DNA of 44,332 bases from IMG/VR virus record IMGVR_UViG_3300038701_002607, positions 1 through 44,332 of that record; one strand, given 5' to 3'. The notes beneath the pieces are model-generated. The model did no database searches. It saw only the letters and a list, made by a program, of their open reading frames with translations, and was not told where the DNA came from. The position numbers were made by a program, and so were the translations under genes. This document shows, piece after piece, positions 23,343 to 32,265 of the stretch. Numbering within the stretch: the stretch's first letter is position 1; each line of letters starts with the position of its first letter. Source of the stretch: a virus.

Positions 23343-23798
23343 ATGCTTACACCAAACAAACAGGCCATGCAGGCGACACTCCGTGCGGTGATGTTGACCA
23401 TGGGCATCCACAAGATCGGCGGTGGTGCGACCAATGGTTTCGTTGAGCTTGAGGAGCACAGCGCCGACGCCGAGTACATCGTCGGTAGGCTTGGTCACGT
23501 CATCATCAACGAGAACGTCAACGACGTGCTGTTGATGAAGATTCACGTCCTTGGCAGCACCAAGGAGTATCGCATCCTCGCAGAGTTGATGCAGAAGCAG
23601 TTCGACAGCTTCCGTACGGTTGATTGGCCGTTGATGCTCAAAGACCTCAATAACGGCGACGTACTGTCCGATCCGCACGCCGCGTTCCTCAAGCGTCCAT
23701 CGATGAGCAAAGACGGCCAAAACCATGACAAGACGTTTGAACTCATCCTGCCAAACGGCAAGCGCAACCAGAAGTTTGGGTTGTTCAACCTGTTCTGA
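23343..23798 (+). CDS. Tail tube protein (DUF3277-like)
   Basis: 151 residues, beta-rich, with VIINENVNDVLLMKIHVLGS, DWPLMLKDLNNGDVL and FELILPNGKRNQKFGLFN. Size, order after the sheath gene and the terminal strand motif match tube proteins of DUF3383/DUF3277 phages. A 61-base gap to the chaperone gene follows with no gene. Confidence 0.8.
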   Translation: MLTPNKQAMQATLRAVMLTMGIHKIGGGATNGFVELEEHSADAEYIVGRLGHVIINENVNDVLLMKIHVLGSTKEYRILAELMQKQFDSFRTVDWPLMLKDLNNGDVLSDPHAAFLKRPSMSKDGQNHDKTFELILPNGKRNQKFGLFNLF

Positions 23799-23859
23799 GT
23801 CCTGTTTCCGTTGTTCGCCAGCCCACCCGCTACCTGTACATCACTGAATCGAGAGCGTC

Positions 23860-24453
23860 ATGCAGCACAAAACCGAAACATTCACAGTCAAAGACCGATG
23901 GGGGCAGCCTCACGAGTATAAAGTCGACCCCTCAGATCCCGATGACTTCATTGAGCTTGCAGCCTTGATCAATTCGTTCGCTGTCGAACCTGTTGCCGAG
24001 GGCATCCAGGCATTGACGCGTTCAAAAGAGCAGATCGTTGGGTTGGTCAACGCATACATGAGCGGCGAACTCAAAGGCAAGAGCAACGACGAGTTGTTCA
24101 GTTACGCCTTAAACAGCGGTGTTATTGAGGCGGTGCTTGGTCACGTCAACATCAGCCAAATCACCGGTGCGGTTCGCGCTGGCATTATGGTGCCAGGGAT
24201 GCTCTCGCGCATCCGTCCGCTGTTCAAGATGGCGTTTCGTGATGGCAAGTCATTGAGTCAGGTGACGAACTACAACGAAGCGTTCATGCGCAACTACAAA
24301 GAGCTGTTCGAGGCGGCCTGGCGCATCATGTCATATGAAGGGCTATTCGTTTTTTTAGATATAGCCTCGGACAACGAGGCCGAAACCACCAATTCAAGCA
24401 CGCCGAATCAGCTCGACTCGCCAGAGAGTACAGACTCGACTGGTGGCGACTGA
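23860..24453 (+). CDS. Tail assembly chaperone, short (zero-frame) product
   Basis: 197 residues, helical, between tube and tape measure, the position of gpG/gpGT-type chaperones. After LFVFLDIASDNE the zero-frame tail is low-complexity (Thr/Ser/Asn/Asp) and ends at 24453. At 24351-24357 the heptamer T TTT TTA sits in the correct phase for -1 slippage, so this is probably one of two products made from the gene. The chaperone coats the tape measure protein during tail assembly in known phages. Confidence 0.85.
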   Translation: MQHKTETFTVKDRWGQPHEYKVDPSDPDDFIELAALINSFAVEPVAEGIQALTRSKEQIVGLVNAYMSGELKGKSNDELFSYALNSGVIEAVLGHVNISQITGAVRAGIMVPGMLSRIRPLFKMAFRDGKSLSQVTNYNEAFMRNYKELFEAAWRIMSYEGLFVFLDIASDNEAETTNSSTPNQLDSPESTDSTGGD

Positions 24454-24584
24454 GACCATGGCTTGAGGGGCTTGGTGAGTTGGATGCGATTCATCAATGG
24501 CGCCTGCCCCGCATCGTTCAAGCGCACGTGGCGCTGGATATTCGAGATTATGAGCGTGAAGCCAATCAGCCCACGGAGACGTGA
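24357..24584 (+). CDS. Tail assembly chaperone, -1 frameshift extension
   Basis: The -1 frame from AGA 24357 is open for 75 codons to TGA 24582-24584 and fills the otherwise empty gap to the tape measure start, which overlaps it as TGATG. The extension reads as real protein: SARLAREYRLDWWRLRPWL, then IVQAHVALDIRDYERE. Joined to residues 1-166 of the gene at 23860 it gives a product of about 241 residues, analogous to lambda gpGT. The slippery heptamer T TTT TTA is at 24351-24357. Confidence 0.8.
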   Translation, partial: RYSLGQRGRNHQFKHAESARLAREYRLDWWRLRPWLEGLGELDAIHQWRLPRIVQAHVALDIRDYEREANQPTET

Positions 24585-26380
24585 TGTCAAACGAGACAGT
24601 ACGCGAGGTTATGACAAAGTTCGGGGTAGAGGCTGATGCAACCAACCTCAAGAGATACGAAAAGGCCATCAATGGCACCAAGAAGGTGCTCGGTGGCCTG
24701 TTGAAGTTGACCGCAGCTGTAGGCGTTGGCCTGGCGGCTGTGGGCAAGAAGCACCTCGACAACGCCAAGAAGACGGCAGCCGAGACCGAGGCCATCAAAC
24801 AGCAGGCCGATGCGCTCGGCATCACCACTGACAGGTATCAGAAGTACTTGCACGCGGTGAAACGATTTGGTCTCGACCAGAACGACCTCTCCGACATCCT
24901 CAACACCATCGCGGACAAGGCCGAAGACGCCAAGGGCGGCGCGAAGTCGATGATCGATGACTTCAAGCTCGCCGGTGTGACGGTCCAGGACCTCAAGGGC
25001 AAGAAGCCGTGGGAGGTTTGGGAACTGTACTCTGACCGCATCTCGAAGATGACAGATGTATCAAAGCGTAACAGCTCGGTGGTGCGCATCCTCGGTGATG
25101 ATGTGGGGCGCAAGGTGCTCCCGCTGATGATCCAGGGGTCCAAGGGCATCAAGCAATACGGGGATGAGGCTGAGCGCCTGGGCGTGATTCTGGACAAAGG
25201 CGCGATCGAGAAATCGCGCCAGTACTCCATTGAGTTGTTTCGACTCGACGCCATGGTTACAGGGTTTCGACGCCGGTTGACCATGCGCATGATCCCGACG
25301 TTGACCAGGTGGACGCGCAAGATTGTCGACCTTGGCATCAAACACCGCAAGATGATCGAGACGAAGGTGGTCTCGTTCTTCGAGAAGGTCGAGAAGAAGG
25401 CCAAAGGCGCGTACAACTGGCTCAAGAAGTATGGGGATGGCAGCGCGATCAACGGTCTCAAAAAGATCGCGACGTGGGTTGCATCGGTGGTCGGTGCGCT
25501 CGGCGGTCTGTTTGTGCTCAACAAGCTCATCGCCGTCTTTACGTTCTTTGGCGGCATTCTCAAGGCCATTGCTGCGGTTGGCGTCGTGCCGTTTCTAAAG
25601 ATAGGGGCAGCCATTGCCTTTGTTGTGGGCTGGATCACGGTGGTGACGTTGCTCATCGAAGACTTTATCGTGTGGATGCGTGGCGGTGATTCCATCACCG
25701 GACGTGTGCTCAAGAACTGGAAGAAGGCAGGCGGCAACCTGGGGCGTTTGGCGACGTTTTTTAACGCGGTCAAGCGCGCAGCGCTGGCGTTCTTTCGGGT
25801 GCTCAAGCGCATCGGCGGCGCCATTTGGGACCAACTCAAGGCCAACGCGCGGGTATTCTTTGAGTATGCCTCAAAGGTCTGGGGATGGATTTGGAAGAGG
25901 GTCAAACCCTTCCTCTCAAACGTGCTTGATGGCGCCACGCTGATGTTCAATGCACTGGCGGATTTCCTCGAGGACCTCGACAAGAATTGGGACAAGTATC
26001 TCACGAAAATAGACGATCGCATCAGGCCATGGCTGACCAAGATTCAGGGCTATTGGGAGACGTTCTTTGGTTATATCAAAGCGGGCTTTGAGTACATCAG
26101 CAAGTTCCTGGGTGATGCGCAACAGGGCGCTGATCGCATCCTCGCCAAACTGAGCAACCTGCCGGGCCTTGGCGGGTTTTACGCCAGCATGAGGCCATTT
26201 GTGGGCGGGCAGGCCGGGGCAGTGAGTTCTATCAACAATCAGACCTCCAACAACAGCTCGATCAATAACTCGTCGAACGACACCTACAACATCAATGTCG
26301 GCGGTGGCGGTGATGGTATGCGGCAGGGTCGAGATGTGCGTCGTGGCATCAACCGACAAGCCAGCCTGAAGGGGGCGTAA
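24584..26380 (+). CDS. Tape measure protein
   Basis: 598 residues. Helical, Lys/Ala-rich, with a hydrophobic central stretch (KIATWVASVVGALGGLFVLN and GAAIAFVVGWITVVTLLIE), aromatic repeats (WGWIWKRVKPF) and a low-complexity Asn/Ser tail near the end. It sets tail length and later leaves with the DNA. At about 1.5 Angstrom per residue it predicts a tail of about 90 nm. GGAG precedes ATG 24584; an in-frame GTG at 24581 is possible. Relatively short for a myovirus. Confidence 0.9.
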   Translation: MSNETVREVMTKFGVEADATNLKRYEKAINGTKKVLGGLLKLTAAVGVGLAAVGKKHLDNAKKTAAETEAIKQQADALGITTDRYQKYLHAVKRFGLDQNDLSDILNTIADKAEDAKGGAKSMIDDFKLAGVTVQDLKGKKPWEVWELYSDRISKMTDVSKRNSSVVRILGDDVGRKVLPLMIQGSKGIKQYGDEAERLGVILDKGAIEKSRQYSIELFRLDAMVTGFRRRLTMRMIPTLTRWTRKIVDLGIKHRKMIETKVVSFFEKVEKKAKGAYNWLKKYGDGSAINGLKKIATWVASVVGALGGLFVLNKLIAVFTFFGGILKAIAAVGVVPFLKIGAAIAFVVGWITVVTLLIEDFIVWMRGGDSITGRVLKNWKKAGGNLGRLATFFNAVKRAALAFFRVLKRIGGAIWDQLKANARVFFEYASKVWGWIWKRVKPFLSNVLDGATLMFNALADFLEDLDKNWDKYLTKIDDRIRPWLTKIQGYWETFFGYIKAGFEYISKFLGDAQQGADRILAKLSNLPGLGGFYASMRPFVGGQAGAVSSINNQTSNNSSINNSSNDTYNINVGGGGDGMRQGRDVRRGINRQASLKGA

Positions 26381-26971
26381 ATGGGCACTGTGATCCTGCA
26401 AAATGGTGGCGACATCGTGGAGTTTGACGTTGAGACCAACATCGATCTCGACCCCTCGTGGCGCATCAGCAACCGTCCCATTGCCGAGGGCAACCCTGTC
26501 TCAGACCATGCGCAGCGTCTGAACACGCCGATCACGTTTATGGCAGTCCAGGGCAAGAAGGGGCGTGATGGTGACACTGACCGCCAGCGTCGCCTCATTG
26601 AAGGGCTTGAGCGCCTCGGTGGCAAACCGTTGGTCATGATCATTGAGGGCTATGCCACGTACTACCCGGTGATGTTGGAGCGCTATCCGCACTCACTCAC
26701 TGGCCAGAGCGCGATCATGTTCGAAGTAACGGTGCGTCCGGTGAAGATCGCCAAGCAATCATTCGTTGACCTGCCTCCTGAGCGCATCAAGAAGCGCGCA
26801 AAGGCCAGCGCGTCCAAAACCCAAAAAATAGGCAAGCCAGGCAAGCAAGTCATCCCAAAGGGCTCGCCGAAAGAGAATGAGCTCAAGGCGAAGTTGGCAG
26901 TGCTGAACGATACCAAGACCGGCCAAAAGGTTGTTAAGGCGCTCGGTGTCGATAAATTCACGGCGAAGTAA
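26381..26971 (+). CDS. Baseplate/tail protein after the tape measure
   Basis: 196 residues. The beta-rich first part (GRDGDTDRQRRLIEGLERLG, MIIEGYATYYPVMLERYPH) resembles the Dit-like or LysM-linked tail proteins found directly after tape measures. The C-terminal 60 residues are Lys-rich and look flexible. Start immediately follows the tape measure stop (TAA then ATG). Confidence 0.7.
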   Translation: MGTVILQNGGDIVEFDVETNIDLDPSWRISNRPIAEGNPVSDHAQRLNTPITFMAVQGKKGRDGDTDRQRRLIEGLERLGGKPLVMIIEGYATYYPVMLERYPHSLTGQSAIMFEVTVRPVKIAKQSFVDLPPERIKKRAKASASKTQKIGKPGKQVIPKGSPKENELKAKLAVLNDTKTGQKVVKALGVDKFTAK

Positions 26972-27330
26972 TGCAAATCATTCAATTCGATAGCAGCATC
27001 CCCTCACAGGATATTGAGCTGACCATTGGCGACGTGCTGTTCTTTGGTCGGCTGTATTATCGTGAGCGTCTCAACGGATGGTACATCGACCTGTATTGGC
27101 CGGACGAAGAGCCGTTTGTGTTAGGGCGTCGCCTGACGCCTGGATACGGGCCGTTCCTTGGTTTGTCATTGCCAGGCAATTTGCCCGCCACGCTCTTTGT
27201 GTTGGGTCGCGTCGACTATGAGCAAGAGGACTTGGGGACAGGTTTGTTGGAGGCTGTCGAGGTCTTCGCTGATGAGCTGGATGTTGTGGATCTTACATCA
27301 CCCTTCGCGCTTACCGTGGAGTTGGACTGA
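26971..27330 (+). CDS. Baseplate plug protein (DUF6983-like)
   Basis: 119 residues. SQDIELTIGDVLFFGRLYYR, ERLNGWYIDLYW and VLGRRLTPGYGPFLGL follow the pattern of small phage baseplate plug proteins that sit at the hub. Its ATG overlaps the previous TAA. Confidence 0.78.
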   Translation: MQIIQFDSSIPSQDIELTIGDVLFFGRLYYRERLNGWYIDLYWPDEEPFVLGRRLTPGYGPFLGLSLPGNLPATLFVLGRVDYEQEDLGTGLLEAVEVFADELDVVDLTSPFALTVELD

Positions 27331-28136
27331 TGGATAAGTTCGGACGCCAAACCATCTTCGAGATAGGCAAACCGGGGCAGCGCGGTCGGCAATGGTCTGA
27401 TCTGCACATGCGCTTTCGTGTCCACCACAAACCAGGCGGACGCCTCAACACTGGCTCATTCGAGATCTACAACCTGCCCAAAGATGTGGTCTCTCTGGCG
27501 CGCGAGAAGGACACGTTGGTGCGGTTTCGAGCGGGCTATGCCATCCCTACTTTGTTGTTCCAAGGCAACCCCGTCATCAAGGCCACCAAGGAAGAAAAGG
27601 AAGGCGTTGATCGCCTCCTGGTCATCGAGGCGCTCGACGGCAAGCGCAAGTTCGAGGAGACCATCCTCGACATCTGCTTTGAAGATCAAGTCACCGCCAT
27701 TGAGGTGTTCGAGCACATTGAGCAACAGTTGGGCTTGCCTCGCGGTGTCATCCAAATCTCATCCGAGATCGTGTTCTCGCAGGGACTGACGTTGACCGGC
27801 CCAGCTGATCGCGCGCTTGATCGCCTCGCCCGCATGTCCGATGCGCAGTGGTCAGTCACCGACAACGTGCTCGAAGTGCTGGAGAAGGGCAAAACCTACA
27901 ACACCAACACCGTGCCAGAGTACTCGACCGAATCAGGCACGCTGCTCTCCGTGGCGTACAAGAAAAAAGGTGTCGAGGCCAAGGTGTTGCTCGACGGTAC
28001 CATGCGACCAGGACGTCGGTTCACGACACACCAACCACCAAACTATCGCGCGTACAAGGCCCGCGATGTGGTGCATGAGGGTGACAGCGGATTCGACGAT
28101 GAGTTCACCACCACCATCATCGGGAGGGCATTGTGA
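27330..28136 (+). CDS. Baseplate hub protein
   Basis: 268 residues. FRVHHKPGGRLNTGSFEIYN with ARLARMSDAQWSVTDNVLEV corresponds to gp27/gpD-type hub folds, in which beta domains build the ring from which the spike hangs. The order plug-hub-spike is typical. Coupled at both ends by overlaps. Confidence 0.78.
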   Translation: MDKFGRQTIFEIGKPGQRGRQWSDLHMRFRVHHKPGGRLNTGSFEIYNLPKDVVSLAREKDTLVRFRAGYAIPTLLFQGNPVIKATKEEKEGVDRLLVIEALDGKRKFEETILDICFEDQVTAIEVFEHIEQQLGLPRGVIQISSEIVFSQGLTLTGPADRALDRLARMSDAQWSVTDNVLEVLEKGKTYNTNTVPEYSTESGTLLSVAYKKKGVEAKVLLDGTMRPGRRFTTHQPPNYRAYKARDVVHEGDSGFDDEFTTTIIGRAL

Positions 28137-28867
28137 GCAAAGCCCCCGTAAATATCTCCGAGTGGTTGGATGAGAGCGACCTCATCGACCTCTCGATCGC
28201 GTATGAGCTCGGATTCATCCGCACCATCACGCCGGGCATCGTGCAGTCCTATGACGCGAAGACGCAGACAGCGCGTGTGCAACCTGTCATCCGTGACAAT
28301 GACATCGTCGACGAAGAGGTTATCCACAAGAGGTTGCCGCCCGTGGCCAATGCGCCGGTGATGTTCCCCTCTGGTGGAGGGTTCGCGATTGCGTGGCCAC
28401 TCAAGAAGGGCGACCGGGTGTTGCTGCTTGTCTGTGATCGCTCCATTGATGAGTGGAGCGGGGGAGACGGTGAGGACATCACGCCGCGTGACCCGCGAGA
28501 GCACGATCTGACGGACGCCGTGGTGTATCCAGGCACGAGGCCAAAGGCTCGCCCGCTGTCATTTGTGGCGACTGACAACGCGTTGGTGTTGGGCCACGAC
28601 TCTGCCACAGGCGCAAAGCTCAAACTTACCTCGACCACCGTAGCCATCGGCACGCCTGCCGTGGAGCTGGTTGACCAGGTTGAATCACTGGCCACGCAAG
28701 TTGTCGCGATGGAGGCGGCGTTGACTGTGTTTACCGGTAGCTTAAACACCGCAACTGACCCAGGCGTAAAAGGTGCGGCTGGTGTGCTCAAGCTGGCGCT
28801 GGAGCCAATAAGGACCAGTTTGCTTTCGACCAAAACCAAACTCAACAGCATCAAAGGGAGCCTGTGA
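28133..28867 (+). CDS. Baseplate central spike (Gp138 N-terminal domain)
   Basis: 244 residues from GTG 28133. About residues 28-130 have the Gp138-type OB domain pattern: GIVQSYDAKTQTARVQPVIR, LPPVANAPVMFPSGGGFAIA and WPLKKGDRVLLLVCDRSID. The following stretch (ALVLGHDSATGAKLKLTSTT) is a strand repeat suited to a trimeric beta-helix needle, and the C-terminus is a helix. It pierces the outer membrane on contraction. Confidence 0.85.
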   Translation: MSKAPVNISEWLDESDLIDLSIAYELGFIRTITPGIVQSYDAKTQTARVQPVIRDNDIVDEEVIHKRLPPVANAPVMFPSGGGFAIAWPLKKGDRVLLLVCDRSIDEWSGGDGEDITPRDPREHDLTDAVVYPGTRPKARPLSFVATDNALVLGHDSATGAKLKLTSTTVAIGTPAVELVDQVESLATQVVAMEAALTVFTGSLNTATDPGVKGAAGVLKLALEPIRTSLLSTKTKLNSIKGSL

Positions 28868-29271
28868 TGAGCTATGATATCGGCCTTGACGAAAACGATG
28901 ACCTGCCATTGCACCCTGTCCACATCACAGGGGATGACCTGACCATCCAGCGCATCAGGGCGCGGGTGAGTACGTTTTTGGGTGAGTGGGTTTTGGATGA
29001 CACCGTGGGGCTGAATTATCTCGGGTGGCGTGCTGTCAAACCGCCACCATTGACGCAGATGCGCGGCACTGTGCGTCGAGAGGTGGAGGGCACCGATGGC
29101 GTTGACCGAGTGCTCACGGATGAAATCACTCTGTTATCGGAGAACACCGTCCGCTATACTGCCTCCGTACAACTCGCCAGTGAAACCGTAGTCGGCCTGA
29201 CATTTGATTCGGGCCGATCTTCCGGCAATGCCCAACCAGGCATTGTTATCACTCGTGCGAGCGTATCATGA
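28867..29271 (+). CDS. Baseplate wedge protein (gp25/DUF2634-like)
   Basis: 134 residues. HITGDDLTIQRIRARVSTFL, GEWVLDDTVGLNYLG and RREVEGTDGVDRVLTDEIT match gp25-type wedge proteins, lysozyme-like in name only. ATG 28867 overlaps the spike stop as TGATG. The stop overlaps the baseplate J start. Confidence 0.85.
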   Translation: MSYDIGLDENDDLPLHPVHITGDDLTIQRIRARVSTFLGEWVLDDTVGLNYLGWRAVKPPPLTQMRGTVRREVEGTDGVDRVLTDEITLLSENTVRYTASVQLASETVVGLTFDSGRSSGNAQPGIVITRASVS

Positions 29272-30431
29272 GCTTGACCCCACAGGGCTACGTTGCAAAA
29301 CGTGCCGATGACTACATCACCGACATTCAGGGCGAATATGAGCGACTCACCGGACTCACCTTCGACTGGGCGCGTGAAGACGTCTTGCGAAACCTCACCG
29401 TCATCTTTGGGCGACGATTGGGCGCAATTGATGAAGTCGTGCAGGCGGTGTACGACAGCCGTGACCGCAATAACGCGAAAGGCATTCAGCTCGATACGCT
29501 CCTACAGCTCCAGGGCGGACAACGCCAGGTCGCCACAAACTCACGAGTGCCCGGTACCATCACAGGTGACCCCGGCACAAACATCCCAGCAAATCGACAA
29601 ATCAGGGGCGGCGGGCAGGCAGGCAACGCGATCTGGCGCCTGCTGGAAGACGTTACCATACCCGCAGCCGGTTCCATCGTTTCTACGTTTGAGGCAGTCG
29701 AGACAGGTGCCATCACGGCCCTTGCTGGTGAAGTCTCGACCATTGTAACGCCTGTCACCGGATGGACGTCTGTGACCAATGCAGTCGCTGCCACCCCAGG
29801 GTTTGATCGCGAGGATGACGGTGAAGTACTCGACAAGATCCTCGCCGAAGATGCCCGCGTAGGTGAGCTGTCACCGCCCGCCACGCGAGAGGCCATCAAA
29901 GAAGCCGTGCCTGCGGTCAAGGGTGTGGTGGTCTTGAACAACATCACCCTGGCACCAGTGACGATCGCAGCGCGCACCATCCCCGCGCGGTCGATGAATG
30001 TGGTCGTCCACCCCAATACCCTCACAGACGACGAGAAGAAAGATGTGCTCCAGGCCATCTATATCTCATCTCCACCGATCCAGCGCATCGGCACGGATGT
30101 CACAGGCACCGTCAACGCTGAGGATGGCACATCTGTACCCATCGCATTTGATTGGGCCGATGAGCTGTCTGTCGATGTCATCGTACTGGTGACGCTCAAG
30201 CCAGGCTTTGCGTTGGCTGATGTGATGACGCTCATCTCCGATGCGATTGAGGCGCACGTGGCGACCCTCAACGTGGCGGAGTCGCTGACCCTGCTCAACA
30301 TCAATTGTCTGATCGCCAACGTCGAGGGCGTCAAGGCCGCGGTCGTGACGCTCAATGGCACCGCCGCAGATGTCGACCCCTCCATCATCGAAATCGTGAC
30401 ACTCAGTGACGTGTCTGTGGGGGTGGCATGA
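29268..30431 (+). CDS. Baseplate J-like wedge protein
   Basis: 387 residues. Family signature parts are visible: FDWAREDVLRNLTVIFGRR near the start, GIQLDTLLQLQGGQR, EDDGEVLDKILAEDARVGEL and a C-terminus with NVAESLTLLNINCLIANVEG. J proteins form the periphery of the baseplate and attach fibres. Normal length. Confidence 0.9.
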   Translation: MSLTPQGYVAKRADDYITDIQGEYERLTGLTFDWAREDVLRNLTVIFGRRLGAIDEVVQAVYDSRDRNNAKGIQLDTLLQLQGGQRQVATNSRVPGTITGDPGTNIPANRQIRGGGQAGNAIWRLLEDVTIPAAGSIVSTFEAVETGAITALAGEVSTIVTPVTGWTSVTNAVAATPGFDREDDGEVLDKILAEDARVGELSPPATREAIKEAVPAVKGVVVLNNITLAPVTIAARTIPARSMNVVVHPNTLTDDEKKDVLQAIYISSPPIQRIGTDVTGTVNAEDGTSVPIAFDWADELSVDVIVLVTLKPGFALADVMTLISDAIEAHVATLNVAESLTLLNINCLIANVEGVKAAVVTLNGTAADVDPSIIEIVTLSDVSVGVA

Positions 30432-30979
30432 TAGAGCACATCCCCAATCACACAGCCTTGGCCAAAGAAGACCTGCTTACATACCGGCACAAGCCGCGCA
30501 TGTTGGCGTTTTTGGCCGCGTGCATGTCTGAAGCGCAGTACCTCGAAAACAAGGTCTTTGGCCTCTACATCTCGCAGACACTCAACCATGCGCGTGAGGA
30601 TGTCTTGCGCCAGCTCGGTGAGGCCGTCGGCGAGGAGCAGGGCGCGCTGTCCGAAGACGAGTACCGCCAGGTCATCTCTGCGCGCATTCTCGCAAGACGC
30701 AGACCTCGTGGGCTCGCACCTCGTGACCACATGATCCGCGTGTTTGGCCTGCTCACCGCGCCGTCCACGGTGCAGTTTTGGTACAGGCACCCCATGGGCA
30801 TTCGCATGGCCGCACGACGTGGGCGCGGCATGAGCGAGGCGATGCACCGACGCATTCGTCGACTTATGGATGATGTCTATGGCAGCGGATACGCGCTTGA
30901 CCTGGTGGAGGTCGTCGAAGGTCAATTCACACTCAACACCGAAGATGGATTCGGCACACCAATGGCGAGGGCGTTTTGA
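30428..30979 (+). CDS. Baseplate/tail protein (DUF2612 or tail-protein-I position)
   Basis: 183 residues. ENKVFGLYISQTLNHAREDV with LRQLGEAVGEEQGALSEDEY and RQVISARILARRR is the conserved core of the protein that follows J in this phage type and links the wedge to the fibres. The C-terminal third is Arg-rich, then a hydrophobic strand. Confidence 0.75.
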   Translation: MIEHIPNHTALAKEDLLTYRHKPRMLAFLAACMSEAQYLENKVFGLYISQTLNHAREDVLRQLGEAVGEEQGALSEDEYRQVISARILARRRPRGLAPRDHMIRVFGLLTAPSTVQFWYRHPMGIRMAARRGRGMSEAMHRRIRRLMDDVYGSGYALDLVEVVEGQFTLNTEDGFGTPMARAF

Positions 30980-32259
30980 GCGAACCAGAATATGATTTCA
31001 CCTGGGCGCAGTTTGCCGATCCCGCTGACGTGGTCTTCCCCGCAGGGTCACAGGGCGCAGGGTATCCCAAGAACTCGCCGTGGACCGCTGAAGAGGCCAA
31101 CGCGCATATGCAAGGCATCGGCGAATGGTTGGACTATCTGCGCAACCTCTCGCGCGGATTTACCACCGTGCAGGCTGCCATCAATGGTACCACCGCCGGT
31201 CGCGGCGCGGTGTCCGTTGCGCCGGATGTCTCCACCGAATATGTGGGCAAGACCACGGGTGCGCTCGCAGGTGATCGCGTCGTGGCGCTGGATACGGATG
31301 GGTTGCATCTGTTCCTCGCGCGCCGTAGCGCCGGTGATGTGTTCACCATCGAGCAGCGTTTGATCTCAGATGAATCCCTTGTGCAAACTTTTACACTCAG
31401 CGGCACCCCCGACGCCGCCGAGCCAGTGGTTGACCTGCACAGTGATGGCAAGCACCTGGGCGTGGTTTGGGGGAGCACGCTGGACGTGTTCTTGCTCAGT
31501 GATGGTTCGCGTGTCGTGGACCATCTCAACTCAGGTACGCCGCCTACCGCCGTTTATTGTGATGGCACCTACGCGTTCATCTATTGCAAGGATGGTGGTG
31601 CATCGACGTCTCGCGTGCGTCGATTTGACATCGCCAGCTATGTGGGCGCCGTGGACGCCGAACAGACCACAACCACCAACGTCACAAACGGCACACTCAC
31701 CACTGATGGGCAGTACGTCTACGCCGCGTACAATGACGGGGGCGCAGGCCGCATTGACATCATGCCCCACAACCTGGCGTCCATCCTGAGCGCAGAGACA
31801 TGGGCAGGCGACCCACCACGCTCCATCTCGTGTGATGGCACCTATGTGGTCGTGGGCACGCCAGATACCACCAACACCGCGAAGGTGTTCGCGCTCCAAC
31901 ACACCGACGGTGATGTCGCGCTCATGGATGTGGGTGTCATCGATCACAGCACCATTGGTCACGACGTGTGTCTGATGCCTCACAACCGCATGGTCATCTC
32001 CACGAGCGAGGGGGGCAACGCGCATCTGTATGTGCACCAGCTTCCCGGCCTTGAGCTGATCATGGAGGTGGAGGTCGAGCCACAGGCCAATGCTGGCGAG
32101 AACAGCATCGCGACTGATGGCGTCAGCGTGTTTTACCCAACCAGCGAAGCAGCTCGCCTTGTCGCGCACACACTCCTTGGTCCAGGTGGCCAGTTTGTGC
32201 GTTGCGATGGGACCGAGCGCTACCGCCGCCCATTCCACAACCTGTTGCAACCGATTTGA
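30976..32259 (+). CDS. Tail fibre-like protein with repeated beta-propeller-type strands (TTG start)
   Basis: 427 residues from TTG 30976 (TTGA overlap). The first 70 residues, with PKNSPWTAEEANAHMQGIGE, look like a baseplate-attachment part. Then come about six repeats of a blade-like unit: DTDGLHLFLAR, HSDGKHLGVVW, YCDGTYAFIYC, TTDGQYVYAAY, SCDGTYVVVGT and ATDGVSVFYPT. Repeats of the type xxDGxxhhhh spaced 40-60 residues suggest a beta-propeller. Likely a receptor-binding or spike-scaffold protein. Confidence 0.75.
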   Translation: MSEPEYDFTWAQFADPADVVFPAGSQGAGYPKNSPWTAEEANAHMQGIGEWLDYLRNLSRGFTTVQAAINGTTAGRGAVSVAPDVSTEYVGKTTGALAGDRVVALDTDGLHLFLARRSAGDVFTIEQRLISDESLVQTFTLSGTPDAAEPVVDLHSDGKHLGVVWGSTLDVFLLSDGSRVVDHLNSGTPPTAVYCDGTYAFIYCKDGGASTSRVRRFDIASYVGAVDAEQTTTTNVTNGTLTTDGQYVYAAYNDGGAGRIDIMPHNLASILSAETWAGDPPRSISCDGTYVVVGTPDTTNTAKVFALQHTDGDVALMDVGVIDHSTIGHDVCLMPHNRMVISTSEGGNAHLYVHQLPGLELIMEVEVEPQANAGENSIATDGVSVFYPTSEAARLVAHTLLGPGGQFVRCDGTERYRRPFHNLLQPI

Positions 32260-32265
32260 GGCCAC

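Noticed and set aside
22526-23479. 317-codon leftward frame opposite the sheath gene
   Set aside because: Antisense shadow; the sheath protein on the plus strand is well supported.
24838-26040. 400-codon leftward frame opposite the tape measure gene
   Set aside because: Shadow of the tape measure reading frame; Ser/Arg/Leu-rich composition and no ribosome site.
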